Positions 44,545 to 53,191 of a DNA stretch of 64,000 nt are shown here, piece by piece. The DNA comes from Parapedobacter sp037190485 (lineage in GTDB: Bacteria > Bacteroidota > Bacteroidia > Sphingobacteriales > Sphingobacteriaceae): positions 62,001-126,000 of the forward strand of contig JBBCJB010000020.1 in NCBI GenBank assembly GCA_037190485.1, in the 5' to 3' direction. Within the stretch, counting starts at the first letter, position 1; each line of letters opens with the position of its first letter. The position numbers were made by a program, and so were the translations under genes. The notes under the pieces were generated by a model that saw nothing but the letters and a program-made list of their open reading frames with translations, was not told the origin of the DNA and did not search any database.

Positions 44545-44694
44545 CAAGTGTCCCTGAAAACGCTCGGCGCAAGATTTCCCGCACGTGCTTACCGATATTC
44601 TCGCTGATTTTATCGATGGGTAAATCATCCGGGTCTTCACCGAACGGATCCTCGATTGATTCAGCGATGAGCAGGCCAAAAGCCGTCCTTTTTT
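44545..44694 (-). pseudogene. Bestrophin-family channel remnant
   Basis: On the minus strand this gap encodes a run of about 45 residues, including LLIAESIEDPFGEDPDDLP and KISENIGKHVREIL, that closely resembles the conserved C-terminal segment of bacterial bestrophin-type (UPF0187) anion channels, where IxEEIEDPFGxDxNDLP is diagnostic. There is no start codon or upstream membrane region: the frame meets the sigma factor gene on the other side and on its far end runs into lipA antisense. I take it for the broken end of a lost gene. Confidence 0.6.
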
Positions 44695-44717
44695 GCTAAC
44701 TTGCCCTTCGGTTCAGC

Positions 44718-45266
44718 ATGACTATGCCCTTTAAGGAAGATCATTGGAAACTACGGTTAGCAGCGGGCGATGAGCAAGCCCTGAAGGCTATACTCGAGCA
44801 TTATCATACGCGATTGCTCCAGATAGCCACCCAAGTGCTTCATTCGCGTGAATTGGCCGAAGAGGTCGTGATGGATACCCTGTTGGGCTTATGGGAAAAA
44901 AGGCACCGTGCCGAAGCCATCGACCGTCTTTCGGCCTACCTCTACACCGCCGCCAAGAACAAGAGCCTCAACCGCCTCCGCACGGTCAGGGCCGACAGAC
45001 ACGTAGCCCTCGACGACATCAACCCCGATTTGGTCTTGACGGTGTCGCCCGAGGAACTCATGGTGTCGGCCGAAGCCGTCGAGCGGATCCAGGATGCCAT
45101 CAACCGATTGCCTCCGCGCTGCAAACAGATCTTCATCATGGTCAAGGAAGACAAACTGAAGTACCGCGAGGTAGCCGATGTGTTGCAGGTTAGCCTGAAG
45201 ACCGTGGAAAACCAGCTGGGCATCGCCCTGAAAAAAATCCATGACGCATTAACCAACGATCGGTAA
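44718..45266 (+). CDS. ECF RNA polymerase sigma factor
   Basis: 182 residues. Region 2: HYHTRLLQIATQVLHSRELAEEVVMDTLLGLW. Region 4: EDKLKYREVADVLQVSLKTVENQLGIALKKIH. It belongs to the Bacteroidota FecR/SusC-linked ECF sigma factors. The FecR gene follows after 79 bp, then susC and susD, so this is the regulator of the small plus-strand cluster. An alternative start is ATG 44724. Confidence 0.9.
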   Translation: MTMPFKEDHWKLRLAAGDEQALKAILEHYHTRLLQIATQVLHSRELAEEVVMDTLLGLWEKRHRAEAIDRLSAYLYTAAKNKSLNRLRTVRADRHVALDDINPDLVLTVSPEELMVSAEAVERIQDAINRLPPRCKQIFIMVKEDKLKYREVADVLQVSLKTVENQLGIALKKIHDALTNDR

Positions 45267-45345
45267 AAAATAAAACATCCCTTTGGGGGTAAATGGCCTC
45301 GACGCGTGTCTTACCAGTAAAGGGCATCTTTAAAAGGCATGCAAC

Positions 45346-46389
45346 GTGGATAAACACCAAGAAGAACGACTGTGGCAATTGCTGGCCAAGCGATACAGTG
45401 GAGCGGCATCCGCTCCTGAATTGGCCGAGCTGGAAACCTTATTGACGGCAAGCCGAATCGCCGATTCGTCGCTTGAAAAGATTCAGTCCGTTTGGGATGC
45501 CTCCATAACCACGGCCGATCCGCCGCGAAGCGAAAAAGCGTGGGAAGCGTTGCAAGAACGCATCCCGCCACCCACGCGCCGGATCAGGAAACTGGTTTGG
45601 TGGTCTGCGGCTGCCGCCGTGATCTTGATTTCCGGTCTGTTCCTGTTTAATCTCGAAGGACCGGAACGCGCATCATCGGTATCCGTTCATGAGCCGGCAG
45701 CTCAACAAGGCACCGTCCATGCCGGCAACCAACTGAAAAAGAAGGTCGTGCTCAGCGATCGCACCACGGTTTGGCTCAAACCGAACAGCCAGATCGAATA
45801 TGACCCGTCAACCTTCGGCCAGGAAAACCGAACGGTCAGGTTGGTCGGAGAAGCCTTTTTTGACGTTACGCACAATGAAAAAGTACCGTTTATCGTCCAC
45901 GCAGGCGACTTGGCCATCGCGGTCAAAGGCACCGCGTTCAACGTAAAGGCCTATCCCGGCAAGCCCACCATCGAGACGCTCCTGGTGCATGGCAAGGTAG
46001 AAGTCTACCCCCGGAAATCGCCCACCAAGCGCTTCACGTTGGCTCCCAACGAAAAAATCGTCGTTCCGGTGGATAGCGCGGGAACCGCCGCTTACGCCCA
46101 CGCGCAATTGACCGATGTGGCCGATAAGGCCGACAGCGAAACGGCCTGGGTAAGCCAGAAGCTCGATTTTGACAACGAGACCTTTGAAACACTGGCCTCC
46201 AAACTGGAAGATTGGTACGGCGTCAAGATCATTTTCAAGGACGGAACCGTCAAGAAACGTCGGTTCTCGGCGGTCATCGTCGATGAAACGTTGCAGGAAA
46301 CCCTGGATGCCATGCAGCTGTCTTCGCCCTTCCATTACGAACAGAACGGCGACACCCTGTTGATCGATGTGGCACGAAAGCCAGAATAA
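45346..46389 (+). CDS. fecR: FecR family anti-sigma factor
   Basis: 347 residues from a GTG start at 45346; no ATG in frame nearby. The N-terminal anti-sigma part (1-85), a single membrane segment at about 88-103 (LVWWSAAAAVILISGLFLF) and a periplasmic FecR domain (KKVVLSDRTTVWLKPNSQIE, VRLVGEAFFDVTHNEKVPF, IAVKGTAFNVKAYPG) are visible, followed by a DUF4974-like C-terminus. It should pass the signal from the STN domain of the downstream SusC to the upstream sigma factor. Confidence 0.9.
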   Translation: MDKHQEERLWQLLAKRYSGAASAPELAELETLLTASRIADSSLEKIQSVWDASITTADPPRSEKAWEALQERIPPPTRRIRKLVWWSAAAAVILISGLFLFNLEGPERASSVSVHEPAAQQGTVHAGNQLKKKVVLSDRTTVWLKPNSQIEYDPSTFGQENRTVRLVGEAFFDVTHNEKVPFIVHAGDLAIAVKGTAFNVKAYPGKPTIETLLVHGKVEVYPRKSPTKRFTLAPNEKIVVPVDSAGTAAYAHAQLTDVADKADSETAWVSQKLDFDNETFETLASKLEDWYGVKIIFKDGTVKKRRFSAVIVDETLQETLDAMQLSSPFHYEQNGDTLLIDVARKPE

Positions 46390-46548
46390 AACGATGCATG
46401 AACTAGGATAAATAATCGATTGTTAACTCCAACAACCTCATTTATGGAAAATCCAAGGGACAACCCCACGTAGCGCAACATCCGGCCGGCATGTAACGGC
46501 CCGAAAAAAGGGAGATGCCACGAACACCTCCCCAGATTAATCACAGTT

Positions 46549-46583
46549 ACATACCCCGACAACTTGCACGGAGCGGGGCATGT
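46549..46583. promoter_or_regulatory. Hairpin in the fecR-susC gap, plus-strand cluster
   Basis: ACATACCCCG (46549-46558) pairs with CGGGGCATGT (46574-46583), with one A/C mismatch, around a 15-nt loop. It ends 28 bp before the susC ATG, so it would be in the leader of the susC mRNA. The remainder of the 222-bp gap (46390-46611) shows no gene. Confidence 0.4.
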
Positions 46584-46611
46584 CATGGTTTAACTAATCA
46601 CTTTCAAATGT

Positions 46612-49600
46612 ATGAAAAAAAAGCATGTTTGCAACGCCTTTGCTAACCAAAAAGCGTTGCTAAGACTCTTGCTGATCATGAAGATTACCTGCTTAATAAT
46701 GATTTTGGGGCTGCTGCAAGCCCACTCCGAAACGTACAGCCAGTCTTACATCACGTTAGACCTGAAAGACGCGGAGATCAAGGAAGTCTTGAACGAAATC
46801 CAGCGGTCGAGCGAATGGCGGTTTCTGTACAACGACGACCTGATCAGCAGCGAAAAGCGGTTTACCATCACGGCCAAAGACCGTCCGCTGGCCGACGTGC
46901 TCAACAGGCTGCTCAAACCGGCCGGTTTGGCGCACAAACAACTGAATGAAAACCTGATCGTCATCCTGCCTGAATCGGGCAAGACGATGCAAGACAGCGT
47001 CGTGAACGGCAATGTCCGGCTTGTCGACGCCGATGGCCAGGTCCGCACCGCGGCCGGCGTGTCGGTAAAAGTCGTTGGTACGGCCACCGGCACCAGCACC
47101 GACGAGTCGGGCAATTTTACGCTCAGGACCGTAGACCCCAATGGCGTGTTGGAAATCTCTTACCTCGGCTACGGCAGCATCCGCGAGCCGCTCAAGGGCC
47201 GGTCTATCGTCACGGTCGACCTTACATCCGCCAGCGTCCAGTTGGACGATGTCGTCGTCACGGCATTGGGGATTACCCGCGAACGCCGCAGCCTCACCTA
47301 TGCCACGCAAACCGTCGCCGGCGAGACCCTGGCCGACTCACGGGAAACCAACATCACCAGTGCATTGAACGGCCGGGTGGCCGGCCTCACGATCAACAAG
47401 ACGAACGCTGGGCCGGGCAGCTCGAATCGCATCGTGTTCAGGGGGAACCGCTCCATCACGGGCAATAACCAACCGCTCATCATCGTGGACGGCGTCCGAA
47501 TCGACAACACGCCCAAGGCGTTCGCAGACGTGGCGCTCTTCGGCGCACGCGACAACGGCGATGGCATTTCAAACGTCAATCCGGACGACATCGAATCGCT
47601 TAGCGTGCTCACCGGCCCTTCGGCGGCTGCCCTCTACGGCTCGAACGCGTCCAATGGTGCCATCATCATCACCACGAAAACCGGCCGGAAAGGCCAGGGT
47701 GCCGCCATCGGGCTCTCTTCCTCATACCTCTGGGAAAACCCCATGATCTATCCCGAATTCCAGAACCGTTACGGGCAGGGCGAAGGCGGCATCTACTCGC
47801 CGCAGAGCGACCAAAGTTGGGGTGCCCCCATGGATGGTCAGTCGCTGCCCGGTTGGAACGGCCAGCCACTGCCCTACGCCCCACAGCCCGACAATTTCCG
47901 GGATTTCTTCCAAACCGGTGGCGAAGCCATCAATACGCTGACGTTCTCGGCCGGCAACGAGCAGCTCCAGACTTATTTGTCGTACTCCAATACCTTCGGG
48001 AGCGGCATCCTCGATGGCAACAACTTCAGGCGCAACAATGTCAACCTACGCCAGTCGGCCAAATTCGGCGAGCGGTGGACGGTCGACGCCAAGATCAATT
48101 ACATCCACGAAGATGTCGTCAACCGGCAGGCCACCGGAGAAGCCAACCGCGCGGTTTCGACCCTGTACCGGATCCCGCGCAATATCAACCTGGCCGATGC
48201 GGGTGTCTTTGAATCGCTCAACGAGGAAGGCGACCTTGTGCAAAACTACTGGCGCCCCGGATCGCCCAGCATGCAGAATCCGTACTGGAGCATCTATCGC
48301 AACCTGTATGACCGGCTGCGCAACCGGGTTATCGGCTTGGCGTCGGTCAAGTACGCGATTTCGCCCAACCTCAGCCTGCAATACCGGAGCAGCCTCGATT
48401 TCTACGGCGACAACATGGACGAGCGGAACTACAACGACTCCTATTGGCTCAATACGCCCGGCAAGGGCAACTTCGTGGTGGCCAATGAAAACACCAAGCT
48501 CTTCATCAACGACCTCCTGCTCAATTACAACACGCGCTTCGCGACGCATTACAGCCTGAGCGTCAACGCGGGCGCCATGCTGGAAAAATACGATTTCAAC
48601 GGAACCCGTACCAGCACGCAAGGGCTGAGCATCCCGAACCTATTCAGTTTGGGCAACGCCCTCGCCCCGGCGCCCACCTCGTCGCTGGCCCGTACGGAGA
48701 CGCAATCGCTGTTCGCGGCCGCAAATCTCGGGTACAAACAATTCGCTTACCTGGATATCAGCGTCCGGAATGACTGGAATTCCACGCTGCCCGCCAGCAA
48801 CCGTTCGTATTTCTTCCCTTCGTTCGGCGCGAACATCATCTGGAACGAGGCGTTGGACCTGCCCGCGGCCATTTCGTTCCTGAAAACGCGGGCTTCGTAC
48901 GCCTTTGTGGGTAACGGCACCGGGTTCAACATGTTGCGCCCGTCGTTCAACATCGTGCAGGGTGGCGCCACCGGGCTACTGGCCATCGATCGCACGTTGC
49001 GCAACGCCGACCTGAAACCCGAGCAGACCCGCTCGATCGAAGCAGGGCTTGACCTCGGGCTTCATGGCGATCGGTTCACGCTGTCGGCCACCTATTACAA
49101 GTCGAATACCATCAACCAGATCCTCACCATCGGCCTTCCCAACCCATCGGGCTACGCCTTTCGCGTCATCAACGCCGGTAACATCCAGAATCAGGGGGTC
49201 GAGCTGCAATTGCAGGCATCCATTGCCAAACGCGAGCGATTCAGTTGGCAACTGAACATGCAGCTGGGCGCCAACCAAAACCGCATCCTGTCGCTGGACT
49301 CGCTTCAGAAACGCCCGCCGCTTTCCTCGCCTGACCGGATTGGCGTCATCGTCGCCGAAGAAGGGCGGGGGTATGGCGAGCTGTACAGCCGCGGGTTCAG
49401 GCGCAACGCTGGCGGGCAGATCATCGTCAGCGACAACGGGCTGCCCATGCTCACCGACATGAGCTATCACGCGGGCAACTACAACCCCTTGTGGACGGCC
49501 GGCATTTCCAACCAGTTCACCCTAGGCCCGCTATCGACGTCGTTTTTGGTGGACGTGCGCAAGGGTGGCACCGTGCTGTCGCATACCCAGGCCCTGATGG

Positions 49601-50010
49601 CCGGAGCCGGTGTGGCGGCGCGTACGCTCGCGCATCGCGGCGAAACGTTCGTGGTGCCCAATTCCGTCCGCGAAGACGGTACGGCCAATACGGTAGGGGT
49701 CACGCCAGAGAGCTATTGGACACACATCGGTGGCAGCGACCCCGTGGGCGAAGCCTTTGCCTATGACGGCACCAACGTACGCCTGCGCGAATTGTCGCTG
49801 GGCTACAGTCTCCCCCCGGGGCTCCTTTCCGGCACGTTCGTGCGGCGGGCCACGCTATCGGTGGTGGGCCGAAACCTGTTCTTCCTGTACAATGCGGCAG
49901 ACGGCTTCGATCCGGAAACCGCCTTGGGCACCGGCAACAACCAAGGCATCGAATACACGCCCATGCCCGCTACGCGGAGCATCGGTTTACACCTGAAGGT
50001 TGATTTCTAA
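46612..50010 (+). CDS. susC: SusC/RagA family TonB-dependent transporter with STN domain
   Basis: 1132 residues. An extended N-terminus is followed by a signal segment (about 22-43). STN domain at about 45-110 (YITLDLKDAEIKEVLNEIQR), a carboxypeptidase-like linker domain at about 130-195 (GVSVKVVGTATGTSTDES), TonB-box/plug with DDVVVTALG and LTGPSAAALYGSNASNGA, and a long beta-barrel to the C-terminal KVDF. The plug stretch ITRERRSLTYATQTV groups it with the other SusC in the window at 59641-63030 rather than with the one in the large locus. It imports an unknown polymer fragment; no enzyme gene is linked to it. Confidence 0.94.
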   Translation: MKKKHVCNAFANQKALLRLLLIMKITCLIMILGLLQAHSETYSQSYITLDLKDAEIKEVLNEIQRSSEWRFLYNDDLISSEKRFTITAKDRPLADVLNRLLKPAGLAHKQLNENLIVILPESGKTMQDSVVNGNVRLVDADGQVRTAAGVSVKVVGTATGTSTDESGNFTLRTVDPNGVLEISYLGYGSIREPLKGRSIVTVDLTSASVQLDDVVVTALGITRERRSLTYATQTVAGETLADSRETNITSALNGRVAGLTINKTNAGPGSSNRIVFRGNRSITGNNQPLIIVDGVRIDNTPKAFADVALFGARDNGDGISNVNPDDIESLSVLTGPSAAALYGSNASNGAIIITTKTGRKGQGAAIGLSSSYLWENPMIYPEFQNRYGQGEGGIYSPQSDQSWGAPMDGQSLPGWNGQPLPYAPQPDNFRDFFQTGGEAINTLTFSAGNEQLQTYLSYSNTFGSGILDGNNFRRNNVNLRQSAKFGERWTVDAKINYIHEDVVNRQATGEANRAVSTLYRIPRNINLADAGVFESLNEEGDLVQNYWRPGSPSMQNPYWSIYRNLYDRLRNRVIGLASVKYAISPNLSLQYRSSLDFYGDNMDERNYNDSYWLNTPGKGNFVVANENTKLFINDLLLNYNTRFATHYSLSVNAGAMLEKYDFNGTRTSTQGLSIPNLFSLGNALAPAPTSSLARTETQSLFAAANLGYKQFAYLDISVRNDWNSTLPASNRSYFFPSFGANIIWNEALDLPAAISFLKTRASYAFVGNGTGFNMLRPSFNIVQGGATGLLAIDRTLRNADLKPEQTRSIEAGLDLGLHGDRFTLSATYYKSNTINQILTIGLPNPSGYAFRVINAGNIQNQGVELQLQASIAKRERFSWQLNMQLGANQNRILSLDSLQKRPPLSSPDRIGVIVAEEGRGYGELYSRGFRRNAGGQIIVSDNGLPMLTDMSYHAGNYNPLWTAGISNQFTLGPLSTSFLVDVRKGGTVLSHTQALMAGAGVAARTLAHRGETFVVPNSVREDGTANTVGVTPESYWTHIGGSDPVGEAFAYDGTNVRLRELSLGYSLPPGLLSGTFVRRATLSVVGRNLFFLYNAADGFDPETALGTGNNQGIEYTPMPATRSIGLHLKVDF

Positions 50011-50021
50011 CATAGCGATCC

Positions 50022-51560
50022 ATGAAGATGAAAACATATATTTTAGCGTGCTGCGTAACCCTGTTCGGGCTGGCGGGCTGCACGTCGCATTTCGACAGAC
50101 TCAACACCAACCCGCTGCTCATCACCGAAGTGACGCCCGCTACCGTGGGCAATGCCTTCGCACGGGCGCAGTATGAAGGATTATACAGCCACCCCGGGCT
50201 TTACCAACTGGCCAGGAACCTGTTCTTTGATTACTACAGCCAATATTTCGCCGTCCGCGATGCGAACATCCGGTCGGACCGTTACGTCATCGTGCAGGAT
50301 TGGATCATCGTGCAGTGGAACTGCATGTACACCGTGACCTGGCCCACGCTGAAGGTGGTGCTCGAAACCACGGCCGATACCGACCCTGCTGCCCACGCCG
50401 TGGCCCAGATCTGGAAAGTATTCGTTTTCCATTCGCATACCGACTTCTACGGCCCGGTGCCCTATTCGGAAGCCGGCAAAGGCACCACCAGCATTCCGTA
50501 TGACAGCCAGCAGGACATCTACCATGATTTCTTCACGCTGCTCGACGAAGCCGTGGGTACGCTATCGGCTACCGATCCCGCCCGGAAACCATTCGGGGTG
50601 AATGATTTGGTATACCAAGGCGATGTCGCGCAATGGATCCGCTTCGCCAATTCATTGCGGTTGCGTTTGGCGCTCCGGATTTCGGGGGTAGAACCCGAGA
50701 AAGCCCGGGTGGAAGCGGAGAAAGCCGTAGCCGCCGGCGTGATGGAAACCAACGCCCACAATGCGTTCATGACCGTCAATGCCAATACGGTACACGGGCT
50801 GAATGTCATCTCCGATTGGGGCGAAGGGTTCGTGATGAGCGCAGCGATGGAAAGTTACCTGAAAGGCTATGACGATCCTCGTATGGCCGAATATTTCAGC
50901 CCCGGCGTGAACAGCGGTGAATACCGCGGCATCCGCAACGGCCTCTCGACGGCACAGCTGGCCAGCAGTCCGAAAAACACGGCTGGCGCGGCGTCGAATG
51001 TCGGTCCGCGTTTCCATGTCGGCCGGCAAACCAGCAATCCGTTCTTCGTCATGTATGCTGCCGAAAGCTACTTCCTGCGGGCAGAAGGCGCATTGAATGG
51101 CTGGAACATGGGTGGCAGCCCTACCGACTTGTATGCGGCCGGCATCCGCACGTCGATGCACCAATGGGGCATCACCGACGAGACCATCGTTGGCGACTAC
51201 ATCGACGGTACCGGAACGCCCGTGGCGCTCGACGATATGCTGGCATCCGCGGCGGTGAGCGACGTGGCGGTGCGATTCGCTGCCGACGAAGCCACCCGCC
51301 GGCAGCAGGTGGCCACCCAGAAGTGGCTGGCCCTGTATCCCGATGGCATCGAAGCCTGGGCCGAGGTGAGGCGCACCGGTTACCCCACGCTTTACCCCGT
51401 GGTCAACTCAGACAACCCGGATATCCCCGCGGGCCAATTCATCAAACGGATTCCCTACGTCGATTATGAAAAGCAAACCAATGGACCTGCGCTGGCCGAA
51501 GGCCTCCGGTTGCTTGACGGCCCCGATGTGCCCACTACACGGGTATGGTGGAATCAATAG
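50022..51560 (+). CDS. susD: SusD/RagB family lipoprotein (SusD-like_2 type)
   Basis: 512 residues with lipoprotein signal GLAGCTS (Cys at about residue 20). FDRLNTNPLLITEVTPATVG is the start typical of the SusD-like_2 branch, and TPR-type helices and the C-terminal QKWLALYPDGIEAWAEVRRTGYP block agree with it. Together with the SusC upstream (11-bp gap) it forms a surface pair. A strong hairpin terminator follows 6 bp after the stop. Ligand unknown. Confidence 0.92.
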   Translation: MKMKTYILACCVTLFGLAGCTSHFDRLNTNPLLITEVTPATVGNAFARAQYEGLYSHPGLYQLARNLFFDYYSQYFAVRDANIRSDRYVIVQDWIIVQWNCMYTVTWPTLKVVLETTADTDPAAHAVAQIWKVFVFHSHTDFYGPVPYSEAGKGTTSIPYDSQQDIYHDFFTLLDEAVGTLSATDPARKPFGVNDLVYQGDVAQWIRFANSLRLRLALRISGVEPEKARVEAEKAVAAGVMETNAHNAFMTVNANTVHGLNVISDWGEGFVMSAAMESYLKGYDDPRMAEYFSPGVNSGEYRGIRNGLSTAQLASSPKNTAGAASNVGPRFHVGRQTSNPFFVMYAAESYFLRAEGALNGWNMGGSPTDLYAAGIRTSMHQWGITDETIVGDYIDGTGTPVALDDMLASAAVSDVAVRFAADEATRRQQVATQKWLALYPDGIEAWAEVRRTGYPTLYPVVNSDNPDIPAGQFIKRIPYVDYEKQTNGPALAEGLRLLDGPDVPTTRVWWNQ

Positions 51561-51566
51561 GCTAAA

Positions 51567-51604
51567 GGCGGTTGCCGACCCTGGTCGGCAACCGCCTCGC
51601 TTTC
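51567..51604 (+). terminator. Strong hairpin terminator after susD
   Basis: GGCGGTTGCCGACC (51567-51580) and GGTCGGCAACCGCC (51583-51596) form a perfect 14-bp stem. A TCGCTTT run follows, with few Ts. It begins 6 bp after the susD stop and ends the sigma/fecR/susC/susD unit. Confidence 0.65.
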
Positions 51605-51626
51605 CGGTGATCGCCATTCAAGCCGC

Positions 51627-51657
51627 TTGCGTGGCACGCCTGATTTGCCTATTTTTG
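51627..51657 (+). promoter_or_regulatory. Promoter of ogt
   Basis: TTG (51627-51629) is followed after exactly 20 bp by TATTTTTG (51650-51657), a full match to the Bacteroidota consensus. The ATG of ogt is 10 bp downstream. Confidence 0.6.
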
Positions 51658-51667
51658 CTAAAAGGCC

Positions 51668-52144
51668 ATGGAAGAAGCATTTATTCAGACCCCGCTGGGG
51701 CTTACCGCTATCCGAGGGGATGAAAACGGCCTCTCGGCGGTATCCGTGCTAAAGACCGCCGACGTGGAAGCATCTACGGCCATCCCGGTTTGCTTACGGG
51801 AGGCAGTGGCCCAGCTCCAAGCCTACTTTCACGGTACGCGTACCGTTTTCGAGCTGCCGCTGAACCCGCAAGGTACGGCCTTCCAGCAACGCGTCTGGCA
51901 GGAGCTCCTGCATATACCGTATGGCAAGACCATCTCCTATCGGGCGCTTTCGGAGCGGCTCGGCGACGTGAAAGCGATCCGGGCCGTGGCCGCGGCCAAC
52001 GGCCAGAACCCGCTCTGGATCGTGATTCCCTGCCACCGTGTGATCGGTAGCGACGGATCGCTTACCGGCTATGCCGGTGGCCTTTGGCGAAAGCAATGGC
52101 TGTTGGAGCATGAAAGCCCATACCGGCAGCAGACGCTGTTCTGA
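51668..52144 (+). CDS. ogt: Methylated-DNA-protein-cysteine S-methyltransferase
   Basis: 158 residues. The acceptor cysteine is Cys122 in the PCHRV motif, preceded by the helix-turn-helix region AFQQRVWQELLHIPYGKTISYRALS. It transfers the methyl (or alkyl) group from O6-alkylguanine to itself and so repairs DNA. It is a single-domain Ogt-type enzyme without the Ada sensor domain. Its own promoter lies just upstream, after the susD terminator. Confidence 0.94.
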   Translation: MEEAFIQTPLGLTAIRGDENGLSAVSVLKTADVEASTAIPVCLREAVAQLQAYFHGTRTVFELPLNPQGTAFQQRVWQELLHIPYGKTISYRALSERLGDVKAIRAVAAANGQNPLWIVIPCHRVIGSDGSLTGYAGGLWRKQWLLEHESPYRQQTLF

Positions 52145-52173
52145 GCGCTGAAAACCAGCTTTGAAAATTTTAC

Positions 52174-52204
52174 TTGATTAAGTTAGTCATCCTAACTATA
52201 TTTG
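52174..52204 (+). promoter_or_regulatory. Promoter of the thioredoxin-fold gene with palindromic operator
   Basis: TTG (52174-52176), 20 bp, TATATTTG (52197-52204). The spacer holds the palindrome AGTTAGTCATCCTAACT (52181-52197), so a bound regulator would block the promoter. A near-copy of this palindrome lies in the MarR promoter. Confidence 0.7.
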
Positions 52205-52244
52205 TCCCGGCGATATTGCCAAACGACTTCAAACGTTATCAATC

Positions 52245-52478
52245 ATGAGTAAATCCATCTTTTATCATGCCGGATGTCCGGTTTGCGTCAGCGCCGAACA
52301 CGACATCATCAGCCTGATCGGGCCATCCAATGTCGACGTGGTGCACATCGGCGAAGACCGGTCGCGCATTGCCGAAGCCGAGCAGGCCGGTGTTAAATCG
52401 GTTCCTGCCTTGGTTACCCCCAATGGCCACGTCCTGCACATCAACTTCGGCGCATCCTTGGCTGACGTGAAGGGTTAA
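52245..52478 (+). CDS. Small thioredoxin-fold protein
   Basis: 77 residues. It has a CPVC redox motif (Cys11, Cys14) and the cis-proline region SVPAL (Pro54) of the thioredoxin fold, reduced to about half the usual length, like glutaredoxin-type or arsenate/redox shuttle proteins. No signal peptide, so cytoplasmic. It is followed after 67 bp by a MarR-type regulator and shares an operator with it, so its level is probably set by that regulator in response to thiol or metal stress. Natural partner unknown. Confidence 0.82.
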   Translation: MSKSIFYHAGCPVCVSAEHDIISLIGPSNVDVVHIGEDRSRIAEAEQAGVKSVPALVTPNGHVLHINFGASLADVKG

Positions 52479-52480
52479 AA

Positions 52481-52527
52481 AAATTTGCCCCACATAGTTA
52501 GGAATCCTATCTTTGTGGGGCAAATTT
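52481..52527. promoter_or_regulatory. Promoter and operator of the MarR gene inside a large palindrome
   Basis: AAATTTGCCCCACA (52481-52494) and TGTGGGGCAAATTT (52514-52527) are perfect 14-bp inverted arms around 19 bp. Inside lie TTG (52485-52487) and, after exactly 20 bp, TATCTTTG (52508-52515), plus a second operator palindrome AGTTAGGAATCCTATCT (52496-52512). The whole gap is thus promoter, operator and a hairpin that could also end the upstream transcript. Confidence 0.7.
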
Positions 52528-52545
52528 GACGTTAGTTGAAACCGT

Positions 52546-53157
52546 ATGGAAAATTCACCCTTTGACTTGACCTACCAGAACCAAGGTGTGGACGGCAAGA
52601 TCATCGCCGCCCTTGAACGGGTGTCGCAGGCATTCCGGGTATTGCTCTGGAACGAGAGCAAGGCCTACTCGCTGAGTCCGATACAGGTACAGGTGCTCAT
52701 TTTCCTCTTGCACCATACAGAAGAGAAACGGAAGGTCAGCTACCTCGCCAACGAGTTCAACATGACCAAGGCGACCATCAGCGACACCATCAAAACGCTC
52801 GAACAAAAAACGCTCATCACCAAAACCAGCGAAACCCATGACACGCGAAGCTATACGATCCACCTCACGCCCAAGGGGCAGGAAGTGGCTGCGCGCACTT
52901 CCCTATTCGCCCGGGAAATCCAGGCACCGATTGGCAGGATGCATCCCGCCGACCAAGAGAACTTGCTGTTGAGCTTGTTTGACATCATCCGCCACCTCAA
53001 CAAGGCGGGGGTCATCACATTGCAACGCATGTGTTTCACCTGCGCCTATTACCGACCACGGCATGGCGATACCGAACATTTCTGTCAATTGCTCCATCGG
53101 AACCTCGAAAACATGCAACTGCGCATCGACTGCCCGGAGCATGCCTATGCGCAATGA
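52546..53157 (+). CDS. MarR-family regulator with four-cysteine C-terminus
   Basis: 203 residues. Winged helix at about 45-115 with recognition region LANEFNMTKATISDTIKTLE (69-88) and wing THDTRSYTIHLTPKGQE. The C-terminal tail, unusual for MarR, has Cys163, Cys166, Cys180 and Cys196 (CFTC-x13-C-x15-C), a pattern that could bind zinc, an iron-sulphur cluster or respond to thiol oxidation. Its own promoter and that of the thioredoxin-fold gene carry similar palindromes, so it likely represses both. It is convergent with the phosphoesterase gene at 53192. Confidence 0.82.
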   Translation: MENSPFDLTYQNQGVDGKIIAALERVSQAFRVLLWNESKAYSLSPIQVQVLIFLLHHTEEKRKVSYLANEFNMTKATISDTIKTLEQKTLITKTSETHDTRSYTIHLTPKGQEVAARTSLFAREIQAPIGRMHPADQENLLLSLFDIIRHLNKAGVITLQRMCFTCAYYRPRHGDTEHFCQLLHRNLENMQLRIDCPEHAYAQ

Positions 53158-53191
53158 CAAGGGCACTGGGCAACACGCGCTCGCAAGGCGG

